From: Candidatus Woesearchaeota archaeon
Lineage (GTDB): Archaea > Nanobdellota > Nanobdellia > Woesearchaeales > GW2011-AR4
DNA length: 6,008 nucleotides
Direction: 5' to 3'
Assembly: GCA_016181325.1 (NCBI GenBank)
Contig: JACOZO010000007.1
Coordinates: forward strand, 1-6,008
Position 1 is the first letter of the stretch. Each line of letters starts with the position of its first letter. Position numbers and translations under genes: made by a program. The notes beneath the pieces are model-generated. The model saw only the letters and a program-made list of their open reading frames with translations. It ran no database searches and was not told where the DNA came from. Positions 1-5,354 of this stretch are shown in pieces.

Positions 1-1
1 G

Positions 2-2890
2 GAGCTGAAAAAGGACAGGGACCAGGCCATGAAGTACAAGGACATGAGCGACAGGATACGGACAAACAAGGCTTCATACCTCAAGATACAGATAGACAGG
101 AAGGAAAAGGAAAAAAGCGAAGTGGAGGACAGGCTTGCCAGGGGGGAAAAAGAGCTTGAGAAGATAAAGGCCAAAATAATGTCATTGAAGCAGGAAAACG
201 AGTCAAAAAAGGCCCAGATTGAGGAGATTACAAAAGACATAGAGAAAAAAGGCGAGGTGGAGCAGGTCAGGCTCAACAAGGAGATCGAGTCCCTGAAGAT
301 AGAGCTTACGAAAAAGCATTCCAGGAGCGAGACATGCAGGAGTGAGACAGGCAAGGTGCGCAAGAGGAGGGAAGACCTGAAGCGCAGCATGCAGGAGCTG
401 GAGGAAAAGATAACCCAGCTTGGGAATGAGAAGGCGCAGCTTGAGGAAAACGTCCTTGCAAAGGAAAAAGAGAGGGACCAGCTGCACAAAAGGCTGATTG
501 TGCTGAAGAAAAAGAGCAACATGGAGGATGCTGCCGGGGTCGAGGTAAAGGTCGAGGCCATAGACAAGCGCGCTGATGAGCTGCAGAAGGAGATAAACGC
601 GCTGAGGGAAAAGCAGCACGGCGTTATACGGGAGAATGACAGGCTGCAGCACGAGATCAGGCTTATAGACGAGAAAATCAACAAGGTAGTGGATGTCGAG
701 AGGGAATACAAAAAGAAAGAGGACGAGCTGAATGCGAGAAGGCAGGAGTTCAAGAAATCAACGCTTGAGCTGAATAAGCGGCTGGATGAGGATTCCATAA
801 TAGCCGTGCAGCTCTCGCGCTCAAGGACCGAGCTGCACAAGCTCAACGAAGAGATCACTTCGCTGAGGGCCAGGGATTTCGGGATAAGCGAGAGGAAGCT
901 GGGCGACATTGCGGTGTCGAAGATACTGGAGCTTAAGGCAAGGAAAAGGGGGATTTACGGCACCGTGGCAGAGCTCGGAAATGCCAGCTCAAAGTACTCT
1001 GTCGCTCTTGAGGTGGCGGCCGGGCCAAGGCTGAAAAGCATTGTGGTAGATGATGACAGGACGGCTGCCGAATGCATAAAATACCTCAAAGACAACAGGC
1101 TTGGGACTGCGACATTCCTCCCCCTCACAAAGCTTGAAGACAGGGGGATCAGCCAGGATGTCAGGAAGCTTGCGGACTCACGCGGCTCGCACGGCCTGGC
1201 CATCAGTCTGGTGGAGTTCGATTCAAAGTTCAAGAAGGTGTTTTCCTATGTTCTTGCGAATACCATAATAGTCGATGACATTGACGTCGCGCTCAGGCTT
1301 GGGGTAGGAAACGCGAAATTCGTCACCCTTGATGGTGATGTGGCGGAGATGAGCGGCGTAATGCACGGCGGCTACAGGGAAAAGAAGAAGCACTCCGTGG
1401 GATTCAGGGAAAAGGAGCTGTCAGGCGACATAGAGAAGGCAGAAGCGCGCATGGGAGAGGTCAAGAGCACAGTTGACATGCTTGAGAGCAAGAGGGTCGA
1501 GAACGAGGACCTCATCAAAAGCCTGAGGGAGAAAAAGGCAATTCTGGAAGCTGACATCATTAAGGAAGAAAAGCTGCTTGAGCTTGAGACAGGAGACACA
1601 AAAGTGCTTGAGCTGAAGAAGCAGGACCTCAGGAAGAATGAAAAGGCATTTGAGGACGAGTTGAGGGGCATAAGCTCGCAGATCTCGGGGTGCAACAGCG
1701 AGCTGGCGCAGCTGAAGATTGAAAAGCAGAAGCTCAGGAACGTGATAACACAGATGAAAAATCCCACCCTGCTTGCGGAGATAAACACATTCGAGCAGAA
1801 GCTGCTTGAATTCAACGAGGAAATATTAAGGCTAAGGTCTGAGTCAAAGAACGCGGACACGCAGATATTCAATATTTATGCTCCGGAAAAGTCCAGGACA
1901 GAGAACATCATAAAGCAGCTTGACAGGGACGAGTTGGGATTTGACGCTGAATGGAAAGGGCTGGAGCAGGACATTGGCAGTGATGAGAAAATCCTGATGG
2001 AAAAGGAAGAGATGTTCAAGGAGTTTTATGCCAAGTTCCGTAGTCTTTTTGAGAAAAGGGGAAAAATAGGCGAAGAGGTCCAAAAAAACGAGTTTGGGAT
2101 AGACAAACTCATTGAGGAGAGCAGGCAGTCGGAAATTAAGGTCAATACATTCTCAATCAGGCGAGCCGAGATGTCAGCTGTATTGGCGGGCATGAATGCC
2201 GAATTCCAGCAGTACGAGGGCGTGAAGCTGGACATAGGCAGGAGCGAGGAAGAGCTGAAGGCGGACATTTCAAAGTTCGAGAGGATGCAGAGCGACATAG
2301 GCTCTGTCAACATGCGGGCCCTTGAGATTTATGAGGAAGTCGAGAAGCAGTACGGCGAACTGCTTGACAAGAAGAAAACCCTCACGGGCGAGAAGGAGGA
2401 TGTTATCGGCATGATGGGCGAGATAGAAGGCAAGAAAAAGGAGCTTTTCGTCAGGACTTTCAGCGGCATAAACGAGAACTTCAAGAAATTCTTCGGCATG
2501 CTGTCCACAAAGGGCAGCGAGGCAAACCTTGTGCTGGAGAACGAGGAGAGCCCATTTGAGGCGGGGGTAAGGATCAATGTCAAGATAGGCACGAGCAAGT
2601 TCCTTGACATAAGGAGCCTGTCAGGCGGGGAAAAGACCATGACGGCCCTTGCGTTCATATTCTCGATGCAGGAGTACGAGCCTGCGTCATTCTACGTGCT
2701 AGATGAGGTTGACGCGGCCCTTGACAAGCACAACTCAGAGAAGCTCTCGAAGCTCATAAGGGAATATGCAAAAAAGGCCCAGTACATCATGATATCGCAC
2801 AACGACTCGGTCATATCGGAATCGGACATCCTTTACGGGATCTCGATGAACGAGGACGGCGTGAGCAAGGTCGTCAGTTTGAAGGTATGA
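2..2890 (+). CDS. smc: Chromosome segregation protein SMC, 5'-truncated by the window edge
   Basis: The frame is open from base 2, so the gene begins upstream; about 963 residues are visible and roughly 180-220, carrying the N-terminal head with Walker A, are missing if it has the usual SMC length near 1,150-1,190. Numbered from the in-frame ATG at 29: a Lys/Glu/Arg-rich coiled coil to about 300; the hinge at about 305-450 (GIYGTVAEL at 308, MHGGYRE at 445); the returning coiled coil to about 770; then the C-terminal ATPase head with VNMRALEIYEEV, the ABC signature LSGGEK at 864, Walker B FYVLDEVDAALD at 888-899 and the H-loop histidine at 924 (ISHND). SMC dimerises through the hinge, and two heads sandwich ATP to hold or extrude DNA during chromosome organisation. 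The hinge separates it from Rad50, which has a zinc hook. No kleisin partner gene is visible. The ATG at 29 is internal and not the real start. It ends TGA. Confidence 0.97.
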   Translation, partial: ELKKDRDQAMKYKDMSDRIRTNKASYLKIQIDRKEKEKSEVEDRLARGEKELEKIKAKIMSLKQENESKKAQIEEITKDIEKKGEVEQVRLNKEIESLKIELTKKHSRSETCRSETGKVRKRREDLKRSMQELEEKITQLGNEKAQLEENVLAKEKERDQLHKRLIVLKKKSNMEDAAGVEVKVEAIDKRADELQKEINALREKQHGVIRENDRLQHEIRLIDEKINKVVDVEREYKKKEDELNARRQEFKKSTLELNKRLDEDSIIAVQLSRSRTELHKLNEEITSLRARDFGISERKLGDIAVSKILELKARKRGIYGTVAELGNASSKYSVALEVAAGPRLKSIVVDDDRTAAECIKYLKDNRLGTATFLPLTKLEDRGISQDVRKLADSRGSHGLAISLVEFDSKFKKVFSYVLANTIIVDDIDVALRLGVGNAKFVTLDGDVAEMSGVMHGGYREKKKHSVGFREKELSGDIEKAEARMGEVKSTVDMLESKRVENEDLIKSLREKKAILEADIIKEEKLLELETGDTKVLELKKQDLRKNEKAFEDELRGISSQISGCNSELAQLKIEKQKLRNVITQMKNPTLLAEINTFEQKLLEFNEEILRLRSESKNADTQIFNIYAPEKSRTENIIKQLDRDELGFDAEWKGLEQDIGSDEKILMEKEEMFKEFYAKFRSLFEKRGKIGEEVQKNEFGIDKLIEESRQSEIKVNTFSIRRAEMSAVLAGMNAEFQQYEGVKLDIGRSEEELKADISKFERMQSDIGSVNMRALEIYEEVEKQYGELLDKKKTLTGEKEDVIGMMGEIEGKKKELFVRTFSGINENFKKFFGMLSTKGSEANLVLENEESPFEAGVRINVKIGTSKFLDIRSLSGGEKTMTALAFIFSMQEYEPASFYVLDEVDAALDKHNSEKLSKLIREYAKKAQYIMISHNDSVISESDILYGISMNEDGVSKVVSLKV

Positions 2891-2901
2891 AAACAGAAGC
2901 G

Positions 2902-3573
2902 CTACCTCACGACAGGATATTTCTCTATGGGGGTGTTGGAGCCGAACTTTATCCTGAAGTATTCCGTCATCCAAAGCCAAATTGTTGAGTAAAATCCCAT
3001 GTATCTGAATCTCCTGCTCGATGCATAATGCGGGCAGTTATCAAGGATGGTGATTTTGCCTTGATTTTTCAGCTTCTGGCCAAACTCATTGTCCTCGCAG
3101 ATGCAGTTCCTGAATCCGTCAGTTTTGTCAAATGCGTCCTTCCTGACAAATATGCAGTAAGCGTAGGTTATTTTGAGGATCATCTGCACAAGCGGGGAGA
3201 AAAGGTTCAGCACCCTTACCCTGTAGTCTATCGGCTCAAATATCCCTGTTGTCGAGCCGCCTACAATGCTGTTTCTTGCCATGGCCCTGCTGATTTCCAA
3301 AAGAGTATTGGGCGGCAGGATTGTATCTGCATGGGTGAAGATAAGTATATCGCCTTTTGCATATTCAGCCCCAAGGTTCTGCTGGTAGCCGACTCCCCTT
3401 TTATCAGACATGATGACCCTGGAATACCTTTTGGCAATCTCAACAGTGTTATCAGTGCTCTTGCCGTCAACTACGATGATTTCAAAGTCCCTGAATGACT
3501 GCTTCTTCAGCCCTTCAAGGCATTTTCCAAGATATTTTTCCTCATTCAAAGTCGGGATAATTACGCTTATCAT
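2902..3573 (-). CDS. Family 2 glycosyltransferase (GT-A fold)
   Basis: A complete 223-residue protein. The N-terminus ISVIIPTLNEEKYLGKCLEGL is the typical GT2 nucleotide-sugar binding strand and helix; DGKSTDNT (36-43) follows. HAD at 81-83, in FTHADTILP, stands where GT2 enzymes carry the metal-binding DXD, a variant found in the HADT-type subgroup (resembling TIGR04283/cd02522 proteins). ED at 160-161 (CEDNEFGQKL) is the expected acceptor-side acidic motif, followed by SSRRF at 185-189. The last 35 residues hold an aromatic-rich stretch (FYSTIWLWMTEYF) that may touch the membrane, but there is no clear transmembrane helix or signal peptide. It probably transfers a sugar to a lipid- or protein-linked glycan at the inner membrane face; donor and acceptor cannot be read from sequence. 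ATG start, TAG stop, 11 bp from the convergent smc stop. No Shine-Dalgarno is present; the TATA box 24-32 nt upstream predicts a leaderless mRNA. Confidence 0.93.
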   Translation of the reverse strand: MISVIIPTLNEEKYLGKCLEGLKKQSFRDFEIIVVDGKSTDNTVEIAKRYSRVIMSDKRGVGYQQNLGAEYAKGDILIFTHADTILPPNTLLEISRAMARNSIVGGSTTGIFEPIDYRVRVLNLFSPLVQMILKITYAYCIFVRKDAFDKTDGFRNCICEDNEFGQKLKNQGKITILDNCPHYASSRRFRYMGFYSTIWLWMTEYFRIKFGSNTPIEKYPVVR

Positions 3574-3596
3574 CAGAAATCGAGAATTTCAGATTG

Positions 3597-3605
3597 TATA
3601 TAAAA
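3597..3605 (-). promoter_or_regulatory. TATA box of the glycosyltransferase gene
   Basis: On the minus strand this reads TTTTATATA, centred about 28 nt before the ATG at 3573. TFB/TBP-directed archaeal initiation about 26 bp downstream would start the mRNA at or 1-2 nt before the ATG, so the transcript is probably leaderless. It lies only about 10 bp beyond the T-rich end of the tRNA gene, so the two genes look like separate transcription units. Confidence 0.65.
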
Positions 3606-3614
3606 CTAATCGTA

Positions 3615-3624
3615 AAACAAAAAA
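3615..3624 (-). terminator. T-rich terminator of the tRNA-Gly gene
   Basis: Directly after discriminator base A73 the minus strand reads TTTTTTGTTT (followed by another T). Oligo-T runs are intrinsic archaeal terminators and are common just after tRNA genes. The same bases show that no 3' CCA is encoded, so CCA must be added by the nucleotidyltransferase. Confidence 0.6.
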
Positions 3625-3638
3625 TGCGTCGGCCGGGA

Positions 3639-3783
3639 CTTTCGTAACCTTTTCAACGATTTTTCCGCTTCAAAGCGAAAAAATCCCCTGCTGCAGTGAT
3701 TTTTGTCCTTTGAGGGCAAAAATCCTCTTTTTGGTCAAGCTTTTTTAAGCCGAGCCAAAGACGAGGTCTTAAAAAAAGGTTGT
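3639..3783 (-). other. tRNA intron 3: 145 nt, T-loop position 59/60
   Basis: The splice motif uses the T-stem CCGGG/CCCGG as outer helix, TTCG (54-57; 3789-3786) paired with CGAA (3644-3641) as the 4-bp central helix, and 3-nt bulges AAA (3785-3783) and AGT (3640-3638). Cutting after the second base of each bulge gives TTCGAA joined to T60, restoring the consensus T-loop. On the intron side, after one C/A mismatch, AACCTTTT (3781-3774) pairs with AAAAGGTT (3653-3646). The interior folds into several hairpins. No homing endonuclease or other reading frame fits in it, and no C/D-box motifs were seen. Confidence 0.9.
3658..3724 (-). repeat. Two tandem hairpins with near-identical stem arms inside intron 3
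   Basis: Hairpin 1 (3724-3698): GATTTTTG pairs with CAAAAATC (8 bp), then a C/A mismatch, then CCT/AGG around a CAA loop. Hairpin 2 (3685-3658): GATTTTT pairs with AAAAATC, then a T-G pair, then CGCT/AGCG around a TTGA loop, a 12-bp stem. The outer seven bases of both stems are the same, so the arms could also cross-pair. The function is unknown. Confidence 0.6.
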
Positions 3784-3804
3784 TTCGAACCCGGACAGTC
3801 GGCT

Positions 3805-3816
3805 TGCTTCTTGGCT
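3805..3816 (-). other. tRNA intron 2: 12 nt at canonical position 37/38
   Basis: The intron reads AGCCAAGAAGCA. The anticodon stem TCGGC/GCCGA is the outer helix; CTTC (positions 32-35, 3822-3819) pairs with intron GAAG (3810-3807) as the 4-bp central helix; both bulges are CAA, cut CA^A. The bulges are separated by a 5-nt loop (3815-3811), so there is no second intron helix: a relaxed BHB. A repeated AAGCC at both junctions makes the boundary ambiguous by sequence alone; the BHB geometry picks 37/38. Confidence 0.87.
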
Positions 3817-3838
3817 TGGAAGGCCGAAGTCATAGCCA

Positions 3839-3856
3839 TAGCCCCATCAGTGATGT
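3839..3856 (-). other. tRNA intron 1: 18 nt in the D-loop (15/16)
   Basis: The intron reads ACATCACTGATGGGGCTA. Central helix: exon GTCT (10-13; 3862-3859) pairs with intron GGGC (3844-3841) using two G-U pairs. Bulges are AAA (3858-3856) and TAT (3840-3838). The intron-side helix is CATC/GATG with loop ACT. Cutting after the second base of each bulge leaves A14 A15 joined to T16 G18 G19, a normal D-loop. The boundary could slide by one base without changing the product. Confidence 0.83.
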
Positions 3857-3895
3857 TTAGACCACCGACGCATTAGGATGAAGACTTTAATTTTC

Positions 3896-3903
3896 TTTAT
3901 AAA
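3896..3903 (-). promoter_or_regulatory. TATA box of the tRNA-Gly gene
   Basis: On the minus strand this reads TTTATAAA and spans -32 to -25 relative to tRNA base G1 (3871), preceded by an A-rich GTTAAAT that could serve as the TFB-recognition element. The spacing puts initiation at, or a base or two before, the mature 5' end, so little or no 5' leader would be made. Confidence 0.65.
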
Positions 3904-3910
3904 TTTAACC

Positions 3911-3924
3911 CAAAACTTTAAATA
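3911..3924 (+). promoter_or_regulatory. BRE/TATA promoter of the hypothetical gene
   Basis: CAAAAC (3911-3916), a BRE-like element, runs into TTTAAATA (3917-3924). Initiation about 26 bp downstream falls near 3946-3947, leaving a leader of about 14 nt that just includes the Shine-Dalgarno-like site at 3949-3954. It lies back to back with the tRNA promoter, the two TATA boxes being 13 bp apart. Confidence 0.62.
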
Positions 3925-3948
3925 CTGTTATCCCGTGGAGCAGTTAAA

Positions 3949-3954
3949 GGGGTG
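3949..3954 (+). promoter_or_regulatory. Shine-Dalgarno-like site deciding the start at 3961
   Basis: GGGGTG can pair over six bases, with one G-U, to the conserved 3' end of archaeal 16S rRNA and sits 6 nt before GTG 3961. The alternative GTG at 3952 overlaps this site and would have a leader of only about 5 nt, so 3961 is preferred. Confidence 0.5.
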
Positions 3955-3960
3955 GTAGCA

Positions 3961-4473
3961 GTGGAGGATTATAAGAACGTAGTTCCGCATATAGACATAG
4001 ACCGGAGCATCAGCAACATAGAGTATTTTTCTTTTGAAGGCATGGACAGCAGCTATGCGTCTGAATTCAGGAATGACATAACCAGCCACAATGATCCCAT
4101 AGAGATGCATCTTATCAAGACAGCCTCCTACAAGGAAGCACTGATTTTCAGGCTCAAGAATGCCATGGGAGAATATGCAGATGCCTGGAAGGAGCTGCTC
4201 AGCGCAGAGCAGAAGACCTTTGGCGGTAGCAAGATATTCTACATCAATGACGGGTGCACGAAGCTGCTCGTCCTTGCGGTGCCAAATGAGCTGAACAGCA
4301 AGCTGACGATGGTAGTGAACAGGCTCAACAAGATAAACGAGAAGATAAGCAGGGCGAATTCAAGGATAAAGAAGGAGAACATTGATTTGTACTCAGCCAG
4401 AATAAAGTCAAAGACTGACACGAAGAAGAAAGAGGAAATCATCAATTTTATTAATCAGAACCTGAAAGTCTGA
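3961..4473 (+). CDS. Hypothetical protein with basic helical C-terminus
   Basis: I do not recognise this 170-residue protein (173 if the in-frame GTG at 3952 is used). It has no signal peptide, transmembrane segment or obvious metal-binding motif, so it is probably cytoplasmic. The first 50 residues are acidic and polar. A predicted helix around 53-82 (ALIFRLKNAMGEYADAWKEL) is followed by a strand-rich core at about 91-111 (KIFYINDGCTKLLVLAVPNEL). The last 55-60 residues are Lys/Asn/Ile-rich with heptad-like spacing (NRLNKINEKISRANSRIKKE), suggesting a coiled coil or nucleic-acid-binding helix. Codon use matches smc and the first hydrolase, and the gene has a clear promoter, so it is very likely real. 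It is divergent from tRNA-Gly, with adjoining promoters. TGA stop. No function is assigned. Confidence 0.85.
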   Translation: MEDYKNVVPHIDIDRSISNIEYFSFEGMDSSYASEFRNDITSHNDPIEMHLIKTASYKEALIFRLKNAMGEYADAWKELLSAEQKTFGGSKIFYINDGCTKLLVLAVPNELNSKLTMVVNRLNKINEKISRANSRIKKENIDLYSARIKSKTDTKKKEEIINFINQNLKV

Positions 4474-4487
4474 TTGGAAATCACAAC

Positions 4488-4495
4488 AATATTAA
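4488..4495 (+). promoter_or_regulatory. Possible TATA box of the first hydrolase
   Basis: AATATTAA is centred about 27 nt before ATG 4519, the spacing expected for a leaderless mRNA. No Shine-Dalgarno precedes the ATG. The match is weaker than the other TATA boxes here, and read-through from the gene ending 45 bp upstream is also possible. Confidence 0.4.
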
Positions 4496-4518
4496 GCTGA
4501 TAAGTTAGCGTATGATTG

Positions 4519-5304
4519 ATGGACAAGCTGAAAATAGGCTCTGCAGGAATATTCTACGAATACACTAAAGGAAAAAGCCCGTGTATTGCTTTTATCCACG
4601 GACTTGGCGCAAACTGCACTGCATGGCAGAGGGAATTCGCGCATTTTCAGAAAAAAGGCTATTCAGCCCTAAGATTTGATCTGCGCGGCCATGGCATGTC
4701 ATCGAAAATGACGCCAAAATTCAATGATTTCTCAAGAGACCTGTTTGCACTGGTGCGTAAAAACAGGCTTAATAAGATTATCCTTGTCGGCCACAGCATG
4801 GGCGGCATGATAGCGCTCGATTATTACAAAAAGCATTCCAAAAATGTGGCTGCAATAATACTTGTTGACTCGTCTTACAGGCTATCACCGGAAACATTGA
4901 AAATTCTGGCGCCGATAGAATTCCTTGTCATGCAAATTATAGGGTATTTTGCCAATTTCAGGAAAAAGAGCAGGCATATGGATTTCCAGAGATTCAGGAA
5001 AAAGAGCGACTTCAGGATTATATACGAGCTAAGCTCTTCCCTGGATGCCATTCCTTATAGCATGGACATAGTAAAAGACATGGGGAAAACTGATTTTTTC
5101 AGAATGTTGGGCAGGATAAAATGCCCCGTGCTTGTAATATCAAGCGAAAATGACGAGTTCTTCAGGATTTCAGCTTCAAGGAAAATGGCAGGCATGATCC
5201 CGGAAGGGCATTTCAAGCCAATAAAAGGCACCCATTCAAGCATTATAAAGCGCCCAAGGGAAATAAGCGGAATAATCGAGGAATTTATAAAGCACCATTT
5301 ATGA
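4519..5304 (+). CDS. Alpha/beta-hydrolase-fold protein (complete)
   Basis: A 261-residue protein, a normal length for a single-domain alpha/beta hydrolase. HGLG at 27-30 supplies the oxyanion-hole turn, FDLRGHGMS is the conserved loop after strand 4, and GHSMGG puts the nucleophile at Ser93. Asp212 (SSENDEFF) and His239 (GTHSS) complete a Ser-Asp-His triad in standard order, so it should be active. The cap region, about 125-190, is Phe/Arg/Lys-rich (FRKKSRHMDFQRFRKKSDF). The fold covers esterases, lipases, thioesterases, C-C hydrolases and others, and the substrate cannot be chosen from sequence. No signal peptide is seen, so it is probably cytoplasmic. I prefer ATG 4519 over the TTG just before it because TATA spacing fits a leaderless start. 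Codon use resembles smc. A second hydrolase follows 50 bp downstream. Confidence 0.93.
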   Translation: MDKLKIGSAGIFYEYTKGKSPCIAFIHGLGANCTAWQREFAHFQKKGYSALRFDLRGHGMSSKMTPKFNDFSRDLFALVRKNRLNKIILVGHSMGGMIALDYYKKHSKNVAAIILVDSSYRLSPETLKILAPIEFLVMQIIGYFANFRKKSRHMDFQRFRKKSDFRIIYELSSSLDAIPYSMDIVKDMGKTDFFRMLGRIKCPVLVISSENDEFFRISASRKMAGMIPEGHFKPIKGTHSSIIKRPREISGIIEEFIKHHL

Positions 5305-5322
5305 TGGATTAATGTAAGATAA

Positions 5323-5330
5323 TTTTATAT
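5323..5330 (+). promoter_or_regulatory. TATA box of the second hydrolase
   Basis: TTTTATAT is centred about 28 nt before ATG 5355, again the geometry of a leaderless archaeal mRNA. It lies in the 50-bp gap after the first hydrolase, implying that the second has its own promoter. Confidence 0.6.
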
Positions 5331-5354
5331 TTGATTGTTGGTTTCTCAGGATAT

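Larger units (their letters stand above)
3625..3871 (-). tRNA. trnG(ucc): tRNA-Gly(UCC) interrupted by three introns
   Basis: Read on the minus strand from 3871. Acceptor GCGTCGG (3871-3865) pairs perfectly with CCGACGC (3632-3626); A73 is 3625. T8 G9; D-arm GTCTAA (3862-3857) joined to TGGCTATGAC (3838-3829), giving A14, G18 G19 and A21; base 26 is T. Anticodon stem TCGGC (3827-3823), loop C-T-TCC-A with anticodon TCC at 3820-3818, then A38 and GCCGA (3804-3799). Variable loop CTGT; T-stem CCGGG (3794-3790), loop TTCGAA (3789-3784) plus T60 (3638), then CCCGG (3637-3633). Introns are 3856-3839, 3816-3805 and 3783-3639. The spliced product is 72 nt with all stems fully paired except the U13/U22 apposition usual in tRNA-Gly. 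Glycine identity fits C35, C36, C2-G71 and A73. It decodes GGA/GGG. All three junctions have BHB-type structures with 4-bp central helices, which argues against a pseudogene. No CCA is encoded. Confidence 0.93.

Noticed and set aside
29..31. ATG at 29 as the start of smc
   Set aside because: The frame is open through the left edge, and the protein from here would lack the N-terminal Walker A head that SMC needs. The truncation is due to the window.
203..2980. Several minus-strand open frames opposite smc
   Set aside because: They are low-complexity Leu/Ser/Phe-rich mirror images of the Lys/Glu-rich coiled coil, as expected opposite such a gene, with no promoters.
3028..3498. Plus-strand open frame of 156 codons
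   Set aside because: It lies wholly opposite the glycosyltransferase, whose protein has clear GT2 motifs; the translated plus frame shows no domain or promoter.
3410..3748. Plus-strand open frame of 112 codons extending into the intergenic stretch
   Set aside because: It covers the antisense of the glycosyltransferase N-terminus and of the 3' part of the split tRNA; there is no start signal and no recognisable protein features.
3639..3783. Intron 3 as a host for a homing endonuclease or C/D-box sRNA
   Set aside because: It is too short for an endonuclease, and I find no RUGAUGA/CUGA box pair. An unknown RNA remains possible but no known class is supported.
3625..3871. The split tRNA as a decayed pseudogene
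   Set aside because: All four stems are complete after splicing, invariant bases are present, all three junctions have BHB-type geometry, and promoter and terminator are in place. Decay would not preserve these together.
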